In this document: positions 1-8,303 of the stretch, in pieces
How positions within the stretch are numbered: position 1 is the stretch's first letter
How the letters are laid out: the number at the start of each line of letters is the position of its first letter
NCBI GenBank assembly: GCA_947496865.1
Contig: CANMEE010000002.1
Span: forward strand, 310,001-374,000
Reading direction: 5' to 3'
Length of the DNA stretch: 64,000 bases
Source of the DNA: an uncultured Sphingomonadaceae bacterium
Lineage (GTDB): Bacteria; Pseudomonadota; Alphaproteobacteria; Sphingomonadales; Sphingomonadaceae
Program-made: the position numbers and the translations under genes
The notes under the pieces: model-generated
Told to the model about the DNA's origin: nothing
The model's input: only the letters and a program-made list of their open reading frames with translations
Database searches by the model: none

Positions 1-362
1 CACAAGTGCGCTGGTAATTAAGGCGATGATGGCACCGGTGATTGCTGTCAAACCGGTATCGGCAAGGTTCAAAATACCAAAAGACACAGCGACTGCAGTC
101 ACCAACCCGATGGAATATCTTGATATTGCTGAGAACGCATAAGGTGCCGCTCCATCAACATCTTTTGCCCGTGCCATGTATCGGCCGAGATTCAACCTTA
201 TTGCCGACGCGATAGGCAATGCCAAAAAACACAAATTGTTCCGCCTAAAACGGGATGAAGAACAGTACCGCTCAAAACAGCCCCGATGGCAGCTCCAACT
301 AAAAGAGAGGAAACCAAAATGGCGAACATTATGATCGAGAAACTGAACGGTGCGCTTTTCAT
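1..362 (-). pseudogene. Membrane protein, frameshifted and cut by window edge
   Basis: Reading leftward from an ATG at 360-362, the frame begins MKSAPFSFSIIMFAILVSS, a hydrophobic helix, then stops after about 60 codons. A different frame continues with a second membrane-like segment (LNLGRYMARAKDVDGAAPY, then SIGLVTAVAVSFGILNLAD) to the window edge. Adding one base to the six-A run at 224-229 would join the two frames into one protein, so I read this as a one-base deletion or a sequencing error in a homopolymer. I do not recognise the family. The 3' end lies outside the window. Confidence 0.5.
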
Positions 363-416
363 TTTGCTGCTAAACCTCGGATGTAAATTTTTGTTGAGAG
401 AAGTTCGAATTTAAGG

Positions 417-725
417 TCAATTGCCCCCAGCCCCATATTGTTTGACTTCATCATAAAGGCCCGCAACGCGTTCCACTCCCAGGTCGGTTAAAACCTGTGA
501 CAGTTTTTGAAATTCAGTTTTTTTTACACAAGCCATAAAAGACTCTTCTGTTTCGTAGAGGCCTTTGTTGATGAGGGTTCGCTGGGCCGTGCGGTTGCGA
601 TAAAGTGTTGAACCAATGAACCCGGGCTGTTTTTCCATAAACTCACCGACCGCTGCCCATGCTTTAAGCGCGTCGGTATCGTCTCCTTCTGGAAGAGTGA
701 TGATGTTGTAGAATGTATGAGTCAT
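417..725 (-). CDS. Antibiotic biosynthesis monooxygenase (ABM) family protein
   Basis: This 102-residue protein has the size and pattern of the small ABM/YgiN-type dimeric alpha-beta-barrel monooxygenases. It has an N-terminal strand (FYNIITLPEGD), a middle helix and strand with PGFIGSTLYRN, and a C-terminal helix. Family members oxidise quinols or polyketide-like substrates without cofactors. The substrate cannot be read from sequence. Its ATG overlaps the TGA of the DUF2798 remnant by four bases (722-725), so it was the second gene of a coupled operon. The 5' end of that operon appears deleted, so its present promoter is unclear. Confidence 0.75.
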   Translation of the reverse strand: MTHTFYNIITLPEGDDTDALKAWAAVGEFMEKQPGFIGSTLYRNRTAQRTLINKGLYETEESFMACVKKTEFQKLSQVLTDLGVERVAGLYDEVKQYGAGGN

Positions 726-853
726 AGCTTTGATCCTTCATGCGGTGGGCGGGATTGAATGTTCGTGCTGACAATGCGTGCGGTCACCAACCAGGCAACG
801 GGAAGGCCCAAAACGAAACCTGTTCCGATACAGCTTGCCAATATCGCAATGTG
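722..853 (-). pseudogene. C-terminal remnant of a DUF2798-type membrane protein
   Basis: The minus strand reads HIAILASCIGTGFVLGLPVA and then a short polar tail ending SRPPHEGSKL and a TGA at 722-724. The helix with a late Gly-Leu-Pro-Val-Ala resembles the second helix of DUF2798 proteins, which are normally 70-90 residues. No start codon or first helix is present. At about 850 the similarity ends abruptly where the MarR remnant on the other strand begins. The stop overlaps the start of the monooxygenase gene. The family assignment is from pattern only. Confidence 0.45.
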
Positions 854-854
854 G

Positions 855-1087
855 ACGCGCTCATAGAAGCTGGGCTGGCCAAGGGAGAGCCTGATCCCAC
901 GAGCAGGCGCTCGGTGCTAATTTACCTTACGCCGAACGGTAAGAAAAAGGCGTCGGAGCTCCCGAAAATAATCGGGGCAGTAAACACCAGATTCTTATCT
1001 CCTCTGTCGGCTGAAGAGAAGAAAGATGTCATCGCACTCTTGCACAAAGTCGCGGACATTCCAGAAGGCGGAGATCCCAATCTTTGA
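855..1087 (+). pseudogene. 3' remnant of a MarR-family regulator
   Basis: The readable part starts with VDALIEAGLAKGEPDPTSRR and continues VLIYLTPNGKKKASELP. These are the end of the recognition helix, the beta-wing (DP-x-x-RR) and the strand after it in MarR winged-helix proteins, followed by the C-terminal dimerisation helix. The open frame extends upstream to 740, but that part looks nothing like MarR. About 60-70 N-terminal residues, including most of the DNA-binding helices, are missing. The stop TGA at 1085-1087 touches a palindromic repeat. Confidence 0.6.
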
Positions 1088-1153
1088 TATCCGCTTTTGC
1101 GCCCAAAGCAGACCCTAGCGTTGTGGCGGCTGTATCCCGAAAGCTGACATGAG
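1086..1153. repeat. Composite of two palindromic repeats, type B then inverted type A
   Basis: Bases 1086-1118 are a degenerate type B copy (loop TTTTGCGCCCA) and 1129-1153 a type A copy in the opposite orientation (TATCCCGAAAGCTGACAT). Read on the minus strand, the pair aligns over its whole length, spacer included, with the pair at 33578-33645. Confidence 0.65.
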
Positions 1154-1355
1154 AATATCATAATTTTTCTATTGAATGATGTGCTTTACAATGGAACCTA
1201 ATGGCCTGTTGGTCTGATCAATGCTGGTCCGGCAATCCGGGTAAAGCATGTTCCGCAGTTTCTGCGCATTTTCTGAATGCCTTCGGTATCATTTAGTGCC
1301 ATAGCCTGAGCACTGCTCATCTAAGATGATGCGCTTTTTGTTTTCGGGAGAAAAG

Positions 1356-1433
1356 ATGCCCAAATTCATGACTCATTTTGCAATTGCCAAAACAGACCAG
1401 TCGGATGGCACATTGGTTGAGAATATGCGATGA
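1356..1433 (+). CDS. Putative 25-residue leader ORF coupled to glpS
   Basis: An ATG at 1356 sits five bases after a strong Shine-Dalgarno sequence (GGGAG, 1346-1350). It opens 25 codons starting MPKFMTHFAIAKTDQSDGTL. The TGA at 1431-1433 overlaps the glpS ATG (1430-1432) as ATGA, the usual mark of translational coupling. glpS has no comparably good ribosome site of its own. It may be a leader peptide or the tail of a lost upstream gene. I recognise no family. Confidence 0.4.
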   Translation: MPKFMTHFAIAKTDQSDGTLVENMR

Positions 1434-2527
1434 GTTTGAAGCTTGAAGGCGTTTCCAAAATATCCGGTAGCAAGACGCATATTTATCCCACTGATATGGA
1501 ATTGCAGAAAGGAACAATGAACGTCCTTCTGGGACCGACATCGGCCGGGAAGACTTCGCTGATGCGGCTCATGGCGGGCTTGGATAAACCTGATCATGGC
1601 AAAATCTATTGGAAAGGCGAAGACGTTACCAAAAAGCGGGTGCAGGACCGCGACATTGCGATGGTGTATCAGCAGTTCATCAACTATCCTGCGATGACGG
1701 TTTATGACAATATTGCTTCCCCGCTAAAGCTGCAGAAAAAATCTGCTGCGGAAATTGATGCAAAAGTACGGGAAATGGCCGAGTTACTGCAGTTGGCATC
1801 TATCTTGGATCGCAAGCCGAGTGAGATATCGGGGGGGCAGCAGCAAAGGTGCGCAATGGCGCGGGCATTGGCGAAAGACGTGGGCCTGGTTTTGATGGAC
1901 GAACCTTTAGCCAATCTGGACTATAAATTGCGTGAGGAGCTGCGCGTAGAAATCCCACGACTGTTTGAGGCATCCGGCAGTATTTTCGTCTATGCTACAA
2001 CAGAGCCCGAAGAGGCGTTGTTACTGGGCGGGAATACCGCGACGTTGTGGGAAGGCGGGGTCACGCAATTTGCCCCCGCGATGGACGTCTATCGCAATCC
2101 GGTGGATGAGGCGACCGCGCGGGTTTATTCCGATCCGCCTATGAATTTTGTATCCATTCAAAAAAAAGGTACGGTTGTTCGCTTCCCGAACGAACAATCG
2201 GCAAAGATGCATGATGGCTTGGCGAACTTGCCCGATGGTGAATATCGGGCTGGGTTTCGGGCGCATCATCTTGCCGTCGGCGAAAGCCTGTCCGGTGCTA
2301 TCGAGTTTGATGCAAAGCTGATTGTCACGGAACTGACCGGATCGGATACTTTTGTTCACCTCGACACAATGGATGAGAGATGGATTGGTTTGGTTTCAGG
2401 GCTTCAGGTATTTGAGGTGGGGCAAATACTCAAAGTCTATCTTAGCCCTGAAAATATCTTCTATTTTGACAATGAAGGAAAACTCGTCGCTTCGCCCCAT
2501 TCAGGGCCTGAAAAATTGGGGGTTTAG
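1430..2527 (+). CDS. glpS: Glycerol-3-phosphate ABC importer, ATPase subunit GlpS
   Basis: One of two ATPases of the glpSTPQ-type sn-glycerol-3-phosphate importer (CUT1 class). The 365 residues show Walker A GPTSAGKT (35-42), signature SGGQQQR (134-140), Walker B VLMDEP (154-159), and a C-terminal regulatory beta-barrel from about residue 235. The H-switch histidine is replaced by threonine (YATTEPEEALLLGG, T191), as I recall for GlpS proteins. Its signature is canonical while that of GlpT is not, so the heterodimer should have one consensus and one degenerate ATP site. The next five genes follow closely on the same strand. Confidence 0.93.
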   Translation: MSLKLEGVSKISGSKTHIYPTDMELQKGTMNVLLGPTSAGKTSLMRLMAGLDKPDHGKIYWKGEDVTKKRVQDRDIAMVYQQFINYPAMTVYDNIASPLKLQKKSAAEIDAKVREMAELLQLASILDRKPSEISGGQQQRCAMARALAKDVGLVLMDEPLANLDYKLREELRVEIPRLFEASGSIFVYATTEPEEALLLGGNTATLWEGGVTQFAPAMDVYRNPVDEATARVYSDPPMNFVSIQKKGTVVRFPNEQSAKMHDGLANLPDGEYRAGFRAHHLAVGESLSGAIEFDAKLIVTELTGSDTFVHLDTMDERWIGLVSGLQVFEVGQILKVYLSPENIFYFDNEGKLVASPHSGPEKLGV

Positions 2528-2529
2528 AC

Positions 2530-3630
2530 TTGGCATCAATAACGCTCGAAAATCTAGCGCATAGCTATCACCCCAATCCGGGCGGCGACGATGACTTCGC
2601 ACTCAAGGCCGTTAATCACACGTGGGAAGACGGGCGCGCTTATGCGCTTCTTGGCCCCAGCGGATGCGGCAAAACGACGTTGCTCAACATAATCTCTGGC
2701 CTGCTCACGCCAACGCGTGGGCGGGTTTTGTTCGCCGATGAGGACGTGACCGCATCATCGACTGTTGCGCGCAACATTGCGCAGGTTTTCCAGTTTCCGG
2801 TTGTCTATGACACTATGACAGTCGAGCAAAACCTGGCTTTCCCGCTGCGCAATCGCGGGATGGAAGCCAGCTATGTTGCCGAGCGTGTCGGGCGCATAGC
2901 CGATATGATCGGACTGCAAGCTGATCTTAAGAAAAAAGCGCGCGGGCTTACATCGGACTTGAAGCAAAAAATTTCCCTGGGACGTGGGATGGTTCGCGAT
3001 GATGTCAATGCGATCTTGTTTGACGAGCCATTGACGGTGATCGACCCGCATATGAAATGGGAATTGCGAACGCAGCTAAAGTCCTTACACCGCGAGTTTA
3101 ATCATACGATGATCTATGTGACCCATGATCAAACCGAAGCACTCACCTTTGCGGAAAAAGTTGTGGTGATGCACGAAGGGCGGGTGGTGCAAATCGGGAC
3201 CCCGAAAGAGCTGTTTGAAACGCCAGCACACAGCTTTGTCGGCTATTTCATTGGTTCTCCCGGGATGAATTTTGTTCCAGTTTCAGTTGCAGGCAACAAT
3301 GCCCGATTGGGCGACGAGACAATGAAATTGACTCACGACTACGGCCATCCGAACGGAGACCTGAAATTGGGAATCCGGCCTGAGTTCATAAGTCTAACCA
3401 AGGGCGTTGGACTGCCGGTACGCATCAACCGTATTCAGGATGCAGGTAGGCATAAATTCATCAATGCCGTGTTGTTCGATACCGAAATCAACATCGCCGT
3501 CGACGCCAGTTTTCAAATTGAAACGGATATGACAAATGTCATCCTTGACCCTGATAAAGTGAGCATATTCTGTGACGATTGGCGGATCGATGCCCAATCT
3601 GCGGGCAAGAAGGATGGAGGCGTTACCTAA
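2530..3630 (+). CDS. glpT: Glycerol-3-phosphate ABC importer, ATPase subunit GlpT
   Basis: This is the second ATPase of the importer, 366 residues. It has Walker A GPSGCGKTT (42-50), Walker B AILFDEP (161-167) and an intact H-switch (YVTHDQTEAL, H199). Its signature motif is replaced by LTSDLKQK (140-147), complementary to the defect in GlpS. The start is a TTG two bases after the glpS stop, behind a G-rich stretch. The C-terminal third is the MalK-like regulatory domain. The stop TAA shares its last base with the glpP start (TAATG). It acts on the cytoplasmic face of the inner membrane. Confidence 0.92.
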   Translation: MASITLENLAHSYHPNPGGDDDFALKAVNHTWEDGRAYALLGPSGCGKTTLLNIISGLLTPTRGRVLFADEDVTASSTVARNIAQVFQFPVVYDTMTVEQNLAFPLRNRGMEASYVAERVGRIADMIGLQADLKKKARGLTSDLKQKISLGRGMVRDDVNAILFDEPLTVIDPHMKWELRTQLKSLHREFNHTMIYVTHDQTEALTFAEKVVVMHEGRVVQIGTPKELFETPAHSFVGYFIGSPGMNFVPVSVAGNNARLGDETMKLTHDYGHPNGDLKLGIRPEFISLTKGVGLPVRINRIQDAGRHKFINAVLFDTEINIAVDASFQIETDMTNVILDPDKVSIFCDDWRIDAQSAGKKDGGVT

Positions 3631-4505
3631 TGGAGAAAACCGTCAACCAACGCGCCTGGTTTCTTGTAATTCCGGTTTTAATCCTAGTCGCATTTTCATC
3701 GATCATTCCAATGATGACGGTGGTCAATTATTCGTTTCAGGATACTTTTGGCGGGAATGATTTTTTCTGGGTTGGTCTGGAATGGTACCGGGAGCTGCTT
3801 CATTCCGAAAGACTGTGGGATGCGTTTGGTCGGCAGCTTCTCTTCTCTTCCATCATTTTGTCGATTGAAGTCCCGCTGGGTATATTAGTGGCGCTGAGCA
3901 TGCCGAAAAAGGGAATATCAGCCTCAATCTGTCTGGTGCTTATGTCACTGCCACTGCTCATTCCCTACAATGTTGTTGGCACGATCTGGCAAGTATTCGG
4001 GCGCGCAGACATCGGATTGCTGGGCCGCACTCTGTCCGATCTGGGCATTTCCTACAATTATTCGCAAAACGCATTTGATGCCTGGGCCACAGTGATAGCT
4101 ATGGACGTCTGGCACTGGACATCGCTGGTTGCGCTGCTCTGTTATGCCGGGCTACGCTCGATCCCGAACGCTTATTATCAGGCCGCGATGATCGATCAGG
4201 CAAGCCGGTGGAGCGTCTTTCGGTTTATCGAATTGCCCAAAATGAGGGGTGTGTTGATGATTGCCATCTTGCTACGCTTCATGGACAGTTTTATGATTTA
4301 TACCGAGCCGTTTGTACTCACTGGCGGCGGTCCGGGAAACACTACTACATTCTTATCCATAGACTTGGTCAAAATGGCATTGGGGCAATTTGACTTGGGA
4401 CCAGCAGCTGCGTTTTCGCTGATGTATTTTCTTGTGATTTTGCTCATTTCTTATGTGTTTTATACCGTCATGATAACCGCCGAAAAAGACGAGGTGCAGT
4501 CATGA
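3630..4505 (+). CDS. glpP: Glycerol-3-phosphate ABC importer, permease GlpP
   Basis: This 291-residue inner-membrane permease has about six hydrophobic segments. The EAA loop that docks on the ATPases is AAMIDQASRWSVFRFIELP near residue 200. I place the start at the ATG overlapping the glpT stop, giving MEKTVNQRAWFLVIP. An upstream in-frame ATG at 3579 would add 17 residues lying inside glpT and is less likely. The end overlaps glpQ by four bases (ATGA). It should pair with GlpQ to form the translocation pore. Confidence 0.92.
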   Translation: MEKTVNQRAWFLVIPVLILVAFSSIIPMMTVVNYSFQDTFGGNDFFWVGLEWYRELLHSERLWDAFGRQLLFSSIILSIEVPLGILVALSMPKKGISASICLVLMSLPLLIPYNVVGTIWQVFGRADIGLLGRTLSDLGISYNYSQNAFDAWATVIAMDVWHWTSLVALLCYAGLRSIPNAYYQAAMIDQASRWSVFRFIELPKMRGVLMIAILLRFMDSFMIYTEPFVLTGGGPGNTTTFLSIDLVKMALGQFDLGPAAAFSLMYFLVILLISYVFYTVMITAEKDEVQS

Positions 4506-5341
4506 GCGCGGCCAAGAAAAATGCTTCTGCAAACAAACCAAAAGTACGGTTGTCCATCGTGGTGATGACAATCTATTTGTTGTTCTTGCTGGTACCAATA
4601 TACTGGTTGGTCATTATGAGTTTCAAATCAAACTCTGAAATATTGGGGATGTTCACGCTCTTTCCTACCGACTTTACGCTGAAAAATTACCAGACAATTC
4701 TATCCGACCCGTCATGGTATATGGGTTATGTAAACAGCTTCATTTACGTGTCGCTAAATACGGTGATTTCACTGTCCGTCGCATTGCCAGCGGCTTACGC
4801 TTTCAGTCGCTATCGGTTCTTTGGCGACAATCATCTGTTCTTCTGGTTGCTGACCAACCGTATGGCGCCGCCCGCAGTGTTCGCCCTCCCATTTTTTCAG
4901 CTTTATTCCAGCGTGTCGCTTTTCGATACGCATATCGCTGTGGCTTTGGCCCATTGTCTGTTCAATGTTCCGCTGGCTGTTTGGATATTGGAAGGCTTCA
5001 TGCGCGGTGTTCCGCGAGAGATTGACGAGACGGCTTTCATAGATGGTTATGGATTTACACGCTTCTTCACGAGAATATTTGTCCCGATGATCGCGCCTGG
5101 CATAGGTGTGACAGCGTTTTTCTGCTTCATGTTTAGCTGGGTGGAATTATTATTGAGCCGCACGCTCACCAGTGTCGAAGCGAAACCCATCACGGCGATC
5201 ATGACCCGTACCGTTTCTGCATCCGGTCTGGATTGGGGTGTTCTCGCCGCGGCTGGCGTCCTGACCATAATCCCGGGCGCAATCGTTATTTATTTCGTCC
5301 GCAATCACATCGCCAAGGGTTTCGCCCTTGGGCGGGTTTAG
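4502..5341 (+). CDS. glpQ: Glycerol-3-phosphate ABC importer, permease GlpQ
   Basis: The second permease has 279 residues, about six transmembrane segments and a CUT1-type EAA loop (DETAFIDGYGFTRFFTRI, about residues 183-200). It begins with a polar cytosolic stretch (MSAAKKNASANKPKVRLS). It is the partner of GlpP. In this operon type glpQ means the permease and is unrelated to the E. coli glycerophosphodiester phosphodiesterase GlpQ. The start overlaps the glpP stop and 17 bases separate it from the DUF2160 gene. Confidence 0.9.
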   Translation: MSAAKKNASANKPKVRLSIVVMTIYLLFLLVPIYWLVIMSFKSNSEILGMFTLFPTDFTLKNYQTILSDPSWYMGYVNSFIYVSLNTVISLSVALPAAYAFSRYRFFGDNHLFFWLLTNRMAPPAVFALPFFQLYSSVSLFDTHIAVALAHCLFNVPLAVWILEGFMRGVPREIDETAFIDGYGFTRFFTRIFVPMIAPGIGVTAFFCFMFSWVELLLSRTLTSVEAKPITAIMTRTVSASGLDWGVLAAAGVLTIIPGAIVIYFVRNHIAKGFALGRV

Positions 5342-5358
5342 ATAGGGGCGAGATAGCA

Positions 5359-5631
5359 ATGGAATGGATGGCCTGGACTTTGCCGACTGCACTATTTTTC
5401 TTGGCCATCGCCGGGACTCTGGTCGGCATGGGACTGCTGCATAGAAAATATCCAAGCACTCCGCGAATAGGTATATTGGGTATTGAAACGATGCGCGGCG
5501 ATCGCCTGTTCATATCGCTGCTCGGTTCGGCTTTCATCAACCTCGCATGGATTGGCTTGCTGGACGCAACGCAATATGGGGCGTTAATCATTTGCGGACT
5601 ATTTGCATTTTGTGTGTTTCGCTGGGTATAG
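5359..5631 (+). CDS. DUF2160 small membrane protein of the glp operon
   Basis: This 90-residue protein starts MEWMAWTLPTALFFLAIAG and has three hydrophobic helices with a short positive loop (LLHRKYPSTPRIGI). DUF2160 proteins sit between the GlpQ permease and the GlpV binding protein in this importer operon in rhizobia and relatives, and the same order is seen here. Its exact role is not established. An accessory part of the permease complex is the natural guess. The ATG at 5359 is preceded by GGGGCGAGA. Confidence 0.82.
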   Translation: MEWMAWTLPTALFFLAIAGTLVGMGLLHRKYPSTPRIGILGIETMRGDRLFISLLGSAFINLAWIGLLDATQYGALIICGLFAFCVFRWV

Positions 5632-5656
5632 ATTTGGAAAAGATCGGATCAAAATA

Positions 5657-7408
5657 ATGAAAACTATTCGAACAGCTGTTATCCTTGGCTTGAGCCTAGT
5701 GGCAGTGTCCTGCTCTGGCACTACGGAAACTGAGAATGAGTCACAAAATCAAATAGACATGTCCGATCCACAGGGCACGGCGACCAATTTTCTTGATGGA
5801 GAAATTGGTGAACTTTCCAGCCTCAGCCGCGAAGAGCAGGAAGCTGAACTGGCCTGGTTCATGGAAGCAGCGAAACCATTTCAGGGAATGGAAATATCCG
5901 TTGTGTCGGAAACCATCGCCACCCATGAATATGAATCGAAGGTTCTCGCTCCGGTCTTTTCAGCCATCACCGGAATCAAGGTCACCCATGACCTTATCGG
6001 TGAAGGCGATGTGGTTGAAAAGCTGCAAACCCAAATGCAGTCGAATGAGAATATCTATGATGCCTATGTCAATGACTCCGATTTGATCGGAACGCATTGG
6101 CGCTATCAACAAGTACGCAATCTTACCGACTGGATGGCTGGTGAAGGCAAGGATGTGACCAATCCCAATCTTGACCTCCCGGATTTCATCGGAACCGACT
6201 TCACGACAGGTCCAGACAAGAAATTATACCAACTCCCCGATCAGCAATTCGCCAACCTTTACTGGTTCCGGTATGACTGGTTCACGGACCCTAAGATCAA
6301 AGCCGATTTCAAAGCACAATATGGATATGATCTTGGCGTCCCCGTCAATTGGTCGGCCTATGAAGATATTGCGGAGTTTTTCACCGGCAGGGAAATTGAC
6401 GGCAAGAAAGTCTTTGGCAACATGGACTATGGCAAAAAGGACCCCTCGCTCGGATGGCGGTTTACCGATGCATGGATGTCGATGGCCGGGATGGGATCGG
6501 TTGGCGAGCCCAATGGACTGCCGGTTGATGAATGGGGTATCAGAGTAAACGAAAAGTCACAGCCCGTCGGTTCCTGCATGGCGCGGGGCGGAGCCACCAA
6601 TTCACCAGCAGCGGTCTATGCCTTGGCAAAATACTCCAAATGGCTTGCTGACTTCTCTCCGCCATCGGCTGCTGGAATGACTTTTTCAGAAGCGGGCCCT
6701 GTTCCGGCGCAAGGCAATATTGCCCAGCAAATGTTCTGGTACACGACGTTCACGGCCAATATGGTCGGTGAAGAAGCGTCCGCAGTTCTCAATGAAGACG
6801 GAACGCCAAAATGGCGGATGGCACCCAGCCCACATGGCGCCTATTGGGAAGAAGGCATGAAAGTGGGATATCAGGATGCAGGCTCATGGACATTGATGAA
6901 GTCAACGCCCGCCAACCGCGCAAAAGCTGCTTGGCTCTATGCACAATTTGTGACCTCAAAAACCGTGGATGTGAAAAAAGCCCATGTTGGACTGACCTTT
7001 ATTCGGGAATCGACCATTCAGCATGACTCCTTCAGCGAGCGCGCACCTAAACTGGGCGGACTGGTTGAGTTTTATCGCTCTCCGGCACGCACTCAATGGT
7101 CTCCAACCGGAACCAATGTCCCCGACTATCCACGCCTGGCACAGCTTTGGTGGCAGAATATTGGAGATGCTTCGTCCGGCACAAAATCACCGCAGGAAGC
7201 GCTAAATGCTCTATGTCAGCAACAGGAACGCGTGCTCAGTCGGCTGGAGCGATCAGGATTACAAGGCGATCTGGGCCCGAAACTCAATGCAGAGCGAGAT
7301 GATGCTTATTGGCTCAACCAATCCGGTTCACCCAAAGCCAAAATTGCCAACGAAAAGCCTAAACCGGTTACCATCGAATATGATAAATTGATCGCGACAT
7401 GGAAGTAG
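5657..7408 (+). CDS. glpV: Glycerol-3-phosphate ABC importer, substrate-binding lipoprotein GlpV
   Basis: This 583-residue solute-binding protein has a lipoprotein signal peptide (MKTIRTAVILGLSLVAVSC, lipobox cysteine at residue 19). It should be anchored to the inner membrane and capture substrate in the periplasm. It has the length and motifs of the unusually large GlpV-type binding proteins, including a central tryptophan/tyrosine-rich region (QQFANLYWFRYDWF) and DYGKKDPSLGWRFTDAW. I use the ATG at 5657 because it gives a proper signal peptide, while upstream codons run into the DUF2160 gene. No glpK or glpD follows, so metabolism of the product is encoded elsewhere. Confidence 0.9.
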   Translation: MKTIRTAVILGLSLVAVSCSGTTETENESQNQIDMSDPQGTATNFLDGEIGELSSLSREEQEAELAWFMEAAKPFQGMEISVVSETIATHEYESKVLAPVFSAITGIKVTHDLIGEGDVVEKLQTQMQSNENIYDAYVNDSDLIGTHWRYQQVRNLTDWMAGEGKDVTNPNLDLPDFIGTDFTTGPDKKLYQLPDQQFANLYWFRYDWFTDPKIKADFKAQYGYDLGVPVNWSAYEDIAEFFTGREIDGKKVFGNMDYGKKDPSLGWRFTDAWMSMAGMGSVGEPNGLPVDEWGIRVNEKSQPVGSCMARGGATNSPAAVYALAKYSKWLADFSPPSAAGMTFSEAGPVPAQGNIAQQMFWYTTFTANMVGEEASAVLNEDGTPKWRMAPSPHGAYWEEGMKVGYQDAGSWTLMKSTPANRAKAAWLYAQFVTSKTVDVKKAHVGLTFIRESTIQHDSFSERAPKLGGLVEFYRSPARTQWSPTGTNVPDYPRLAQLWWQNIGDASSGTKSPQEALNALCQQQERVLSRLERSGLQGDLGPKLNAERDDAYWLNQSGSPKAKIANEKPKPVTIEYDKLIATWK

Positions 7409-7767
7409 TGAAATTTGCACGATGATGGATCACGGTCGATACTGTCAGAGTATGTTACGCCCAATCCAATGGTGAAGAACAATTTTCGAAGTGCCATTCG
7501 TTAAGTGGTCGTTCGCACGGACAACCGAATCTAATTTTGGTTCATTCTCAAATGGCGACCTTATCTCGAAGGCAGACATCAGAAATTGTTGCGGTCTTCC
7601 TGTTCGAAGCTTTGCCGTTTTAGGGGCGTAGTAGAAGGCAGTCTCATTTGAGATATTGGCGATTTACAGCTCTGTGCTTAATTCGGTGTTTCAGTCTTGC
7701 CGACCAGCTTCAGATATTTTGCATGCGCTGCAACCTTGTGCCATGTGTCGAGTGAGGGAGATAAAAC
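7409..7767. other. Intergenic stretch without a recognisable gene
   Basis: These 359 bases between glpV and the DoxX gene hold no frame with convincing coding character. A weak match to half of the palindromic repeat (TATCTCGAAGGCAGACATCA, 7563-7582) may be a decayed copy. I see no clear terminator for the glp operon. The promoter of the DoxX gene should lie near the right end. Confidence 0.5.
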
Positions 7768-8205
7768 GTGGCATCATCATTAACAATAGTATTCGGACGG
7801 GTCCTGCTAGGGCTCTATTTTTTGATACCGGGGTTGATGAAGGTCGCCGGGTCGGCCGGAACGATTGCGTATATGCAAGGACATGGCATTCCATTTGCGC
7901 AGCCACTGATGTGGTTCGCGGCCGCCGTGAATATCATCGGTGGTCTGTTTCTGATCTCTGGGCGGCATATCAAGTTCGTGGCTTATGGTTTCGTCGTCTA
8001 CATTCTGATGGTGAATTTTATGCTGCATGACTTTTGGACTATGGAGGGTGATGGCGTCGCTCATGAAACCCAGAATTTTATTAAAAACCTTGCCATCCTT
8101 GCTGGACTTCTGGTGCTTGCCGGAAGCGCTTCCACTCGCAATCTGTCTCTGACCGGCTGGTGGCGAAGCGACAGCGCCGTTCTAAGGCAGCGCGGTTCGA
8201 TATAA
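7768..8205 (+). CDS. DoxX family membrane protein
   Basis: This 145-residue protein has four hydrophobic helices and the DoxX N-terminal pattern, with an arginine in the first helix (VFGRVLLGLYFLIPGLMKV). A conserved acidic/aromatic segment before the last helix reads HDFWTMEG and ETQNFIKNLAILAGL. Family members are inner-membrane proteins linked to quinone or thiol redox balance, but the function here is not known. The start is a GTG behind a strong ribosome site (GAGGGAGA). It is a single gene with no operon partner. Confidence 0.85.
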   Translation: MASSLTIVFGRVLLGLYFLIPGLMKVAGSAGTIAYMQGHGIPFAQPLMWFAAAVNIIGGLFLISGRHIKFVAYGFVVYILMVNFMLHDFWTMEGDGVAHETQNFIKNLAILAGLLVLAGSASTRNLSLTGWWRSDSAVLRQRGSI

Positions 8206-8303
8206 GCGGACACCAACCTCGAGCAATATTGTTATCCGAGAGAGAGGCGGCGAAGCACAATCCGGCTTGTTCGAAAACCTAGTTTCTGATCTATGCTCTG
8301 CTG

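Noticed and set aside
7656..8030. 124-codon plus-strand frame overlapping the DoxX gene
   Set aside because: It runs in another frame over DoxX, lacks a plausible ribosome site and has no coding character. DoxX with its strong ribosome site explains the region.
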